A program made the translations under genes and the position numbers. From the NCBI GenBank assembly GCA_037479115.1, contig JBBFLK010000019.1, positions 1 through 61,254 of the forward strand: DNA of 61,254 bases, in the 5' to 3' direction. The notes under the pieces are model-generated. The model worked only from the letters and a program-made list of their open reading frames with translations, searched no databases and was not told the origin of the DNA. How positions within the stretch are numbered: position 1 is the stretch's first letter; every line of letters begins with the position of its first letter. Below, one piece after another: positions 60,229-61,254 of this stretch. This DNA comes from Anaerohalosphaeraceae bacterium. Lineage in GTDB: Bacteria > Planctomycetota > Phycisphaerae > Sedimentisphaerales > Anaerohalosphaeraceae.

Positions 60229-60714
60229 ATGTCTATCTATGAATTTGCAATCCGGATGGAAGAAGATGGGGCGGCATATTATCGGGAATTGGCTGGGAAA
60301 TCTCCGAATCCAGCGGTGCAGAGTGTTCTTAGGATGCTGGCGGAGGAGGAAGACAAGCATGCGCAGGCCGTTCGAGCGATGGCGGCTGAGGAGCCGGAGG
60401 AGCCGATTGGGGCGGATGTGCTGAAAAACGCGCGGACGATTTTTCGACAGATGCGGGACAAGGGCGAGCCGTTTGTGACGGAAACGGAGCAGATTCACTT
60501 GTATCACAAGGCGCTGGAGATTGAGGAGAAGAGCCGGGCGTTTTATCTGGCGCGGGCGGCGGAAATGAAACAGGCGCGGGCCAGGCAGCTTTTTGAGCGG
60601 CTGGCGGCGGAAGAACAAAAGCACGCCGAGCTGCTGGAGAATGTGATTGAGCTGGTCTCACGGCCGAAACAGTGGCTGGAGAATGCAGAGTTCTTTCATC
60701 AGGAGGAGTATTGA
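60229..60714 (+). CDS. Ferritin-like (rubrerythrin-type) di-iron protein
   Basis: A 161-residue four-helix protein with paired metal-ligand motifs: EFAIRMEEDGAAYY (Glu), LAEEEDKHAQ (E-x2-H), KALEIEEKSRAFY (Glu) and LAAEEQKHAELLE (E-x2-H), the erythrin/rubrerythrin pattern. There is no C-terminal rubredoxin domain. It is probably an oxidative-stress or peroxide-related protein of the cytoplasm. GAGGAG is eight bases before the ATG at 60229. It is divergent from the cys operon. Confidence 0.85.
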   Translation: MSIYEFAIRMEEDGAAYYRELAGKSPNPAVQSVLRMLAEEEDKHAQAVRAMAAEEPEEPIGADVLKNARTIFRQMRDKGEPFVTETEQIHLYHKALEIEEKSRAFYLARAAEMKQARARQLFERLAAEEQKHAELLENVIELVSRPKQWLENAEFFHQEEY

Positions 60715-60724
60715 CCGAAGAGTT

Positions 60725-60812
60725 TGCAGAGCACATTTTTGCTCACCGCAGATTTCACAGCTCAAGGCAAAACAAAGAACCACAGATTGCGCGGATTTCA
60801 CAGATTTGGATT
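60725..60812 (+). repeat. CACAGATT-type degenerate repeat (second stretch)
   Basis: CACCGCAGATTTCACAG, ACCACAGATTGCGCGGATTT and CACAGATTT in tandem. A run of ten C at 60918-60927 lies between it and the CRISPR array. Confidence 0.55.
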
Positions 60813-60970
60813 TTGGTTCAAACAAAAATAGATGCAGATTTTTGACTGCATAGAGCACAATTCTTTATTCGCAAAGCAGCACAGACAAAATCGGCATCGG
60901 ATTCGCTTTATAGATGTCCCCCCCCCCGTCATCACCAGATATATTTGACTGACGTTGTGGCTTGCCAAGT

Positions 60971-61204
60971 GTTGTGAATTGACAGCAGGTCGGGATCAAT
61001 TACACTCGGTGGGAGGAAACTCATCAGGAATACATTGTTGTGAATTGACAGCAGGTCGGGATCAATTACACTGAGGCATAGAGCGCATCAATCAGTTTCT
61101 GCGTTGTGAATTGACAGCAGGTCGGGATCAATTACACTGTCTGAATCGGCAGATACTCATCGGCCCTCGTTGTGAATTGACAGCAGGTCGGGATCAATTA
61201 CACT
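60971..61204. CRISPR. CRISPR array: four 36-bp repeats, three 30-bp spacers
   Basis: Repeats at 60971-61006, 61037-61072, 61103-61138 and 61169-61204 are identical, starting GTTGTGAATTGACAGC and ending ATCAATTACACT. Three different spacers are each exactly 30 bases. The repeat ends are imperfect inverted copies (TGTGAATTGA against TCAATTACA), as in type II repeats; 36/30 spacing fits type II-C and also type VI-B. No cas gene or anti-repeat is in the window. The 50 bases after the last repeat are AT-rich and hold no further repeat, so the array ends here or this is the leader side. Confidence 0.95.
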
Positions 61205-61254
61205 AGTGCCGTTTCCAAAAAATAATTTTAGCATTTTCTAAATTCAAGACTTGC

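Noticed and set aside
60918-60927. Run of ten C as a phase-variation tract
   Set aside because: It lies in no gene and in no visible promoter; could be an assembly error.
60715-60970. A tracrRNA beside the CRISPR array
   Set aside because: No stretch here is complementary to the repeat ends; only CACAGATT-type words and a C run are seen.

Overview
The window is 61,254 bases of bacterial chromosome, mostly moderately high in G+C and dense with genes. No rRNA or tRNA gene was seen, so the host is inferred from gene content. A secreted LamG protein ends in a short dockerin-like segment (paired DLA-L-A-WWL / D-SGDGSIT-KDLAELA-RWL repeats), and there is a GH43-like exported glycosidase, a DUF4954 protein, a CysC/CysD/CysN/CysQ sulfate-activation operon, and many dispersed intergenic words (FRISDF-type, PRRRES-type and CACAGATT-type). 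Together these fit a planctomycete of the class Phycisphaerae (Sedimentisphaerales-like). That is inference, not proof.

Layout. 0-3 kb: a low-GC nuclease-helicase that looks truncated, a repeat-filled gap, then tyrS. 3-12.5 kb: GH43-like enzyme, small membrane proteins, a Ca/Na antiporter, nspC (polyamines), a tiny ribosomal protein THX gene, dapB, a glycine-zipper lipoprotein, and a flotillin/NfeD pair. 12.5-21.2 kb (minus strand): mutY, a TcmP/DUF5131 cassette, scpB, nif3-like, pabC, pabB, deoC and a P-loop/deoxyribosyltransferase-like protein. 21.3-33.4 kb (plus strand): rnr, DUF4954 with a SIS isomerase, a NYN nuclease, then psd-pssA-hemW and truD-menA-menG. 33.4-46.9 kb: DUF4143 ATPase, lepA, MATE, redoxin, Nudix, the LamG/metallopeptidase-like protein, mfd and lexA. 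47-50.7 kb: RNase HII-like gene, a 1.2-kb block of dispersed repeats, and a low-GC PD-(D/E)XK-like gene. 50.7-54.3 kb: hypF-hypC-hypD. 54.5-61.2 kb: exported beta-rich protein, cysC-cysD-cysN-cysQ, a ferritin-like protein, and a four-repeat CRISPR array at the right edge.

The most interesting signals are these. (1) A 1,647-bp insertion carrying only tcmP and DUF5131 lies between scpB and mutY, bounded by 48-bp direct repeats (45/48 identical). In one copy the repeat encodes the end of scpB and in the other the start of mutY; removing one copy recreates a 32-nt overlap of the two genes. (2) Three candidate small-RNA genes (27.5, 47.1 and 50.2 kb), all on the minus strand, each have a good sigma70-type promoter, a long closing stem around an inner hairpin, and a 6-7 U tail. 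Two of them run convergently into low-GC nuclease-like genes. (3) A CRISPR array with 36-bp repeats and 30-bp spacers has no cas gene inside the window. (4) An alphaproteobacterial-type LexA box (GAAC-N7-GAAC) lies upstream of the lexA operon. (5) Several genes have damaged or odd starts: a TGA at codon 3 of the GH43-like gene and no ATG/GTG/TTG start for the NYN gene.
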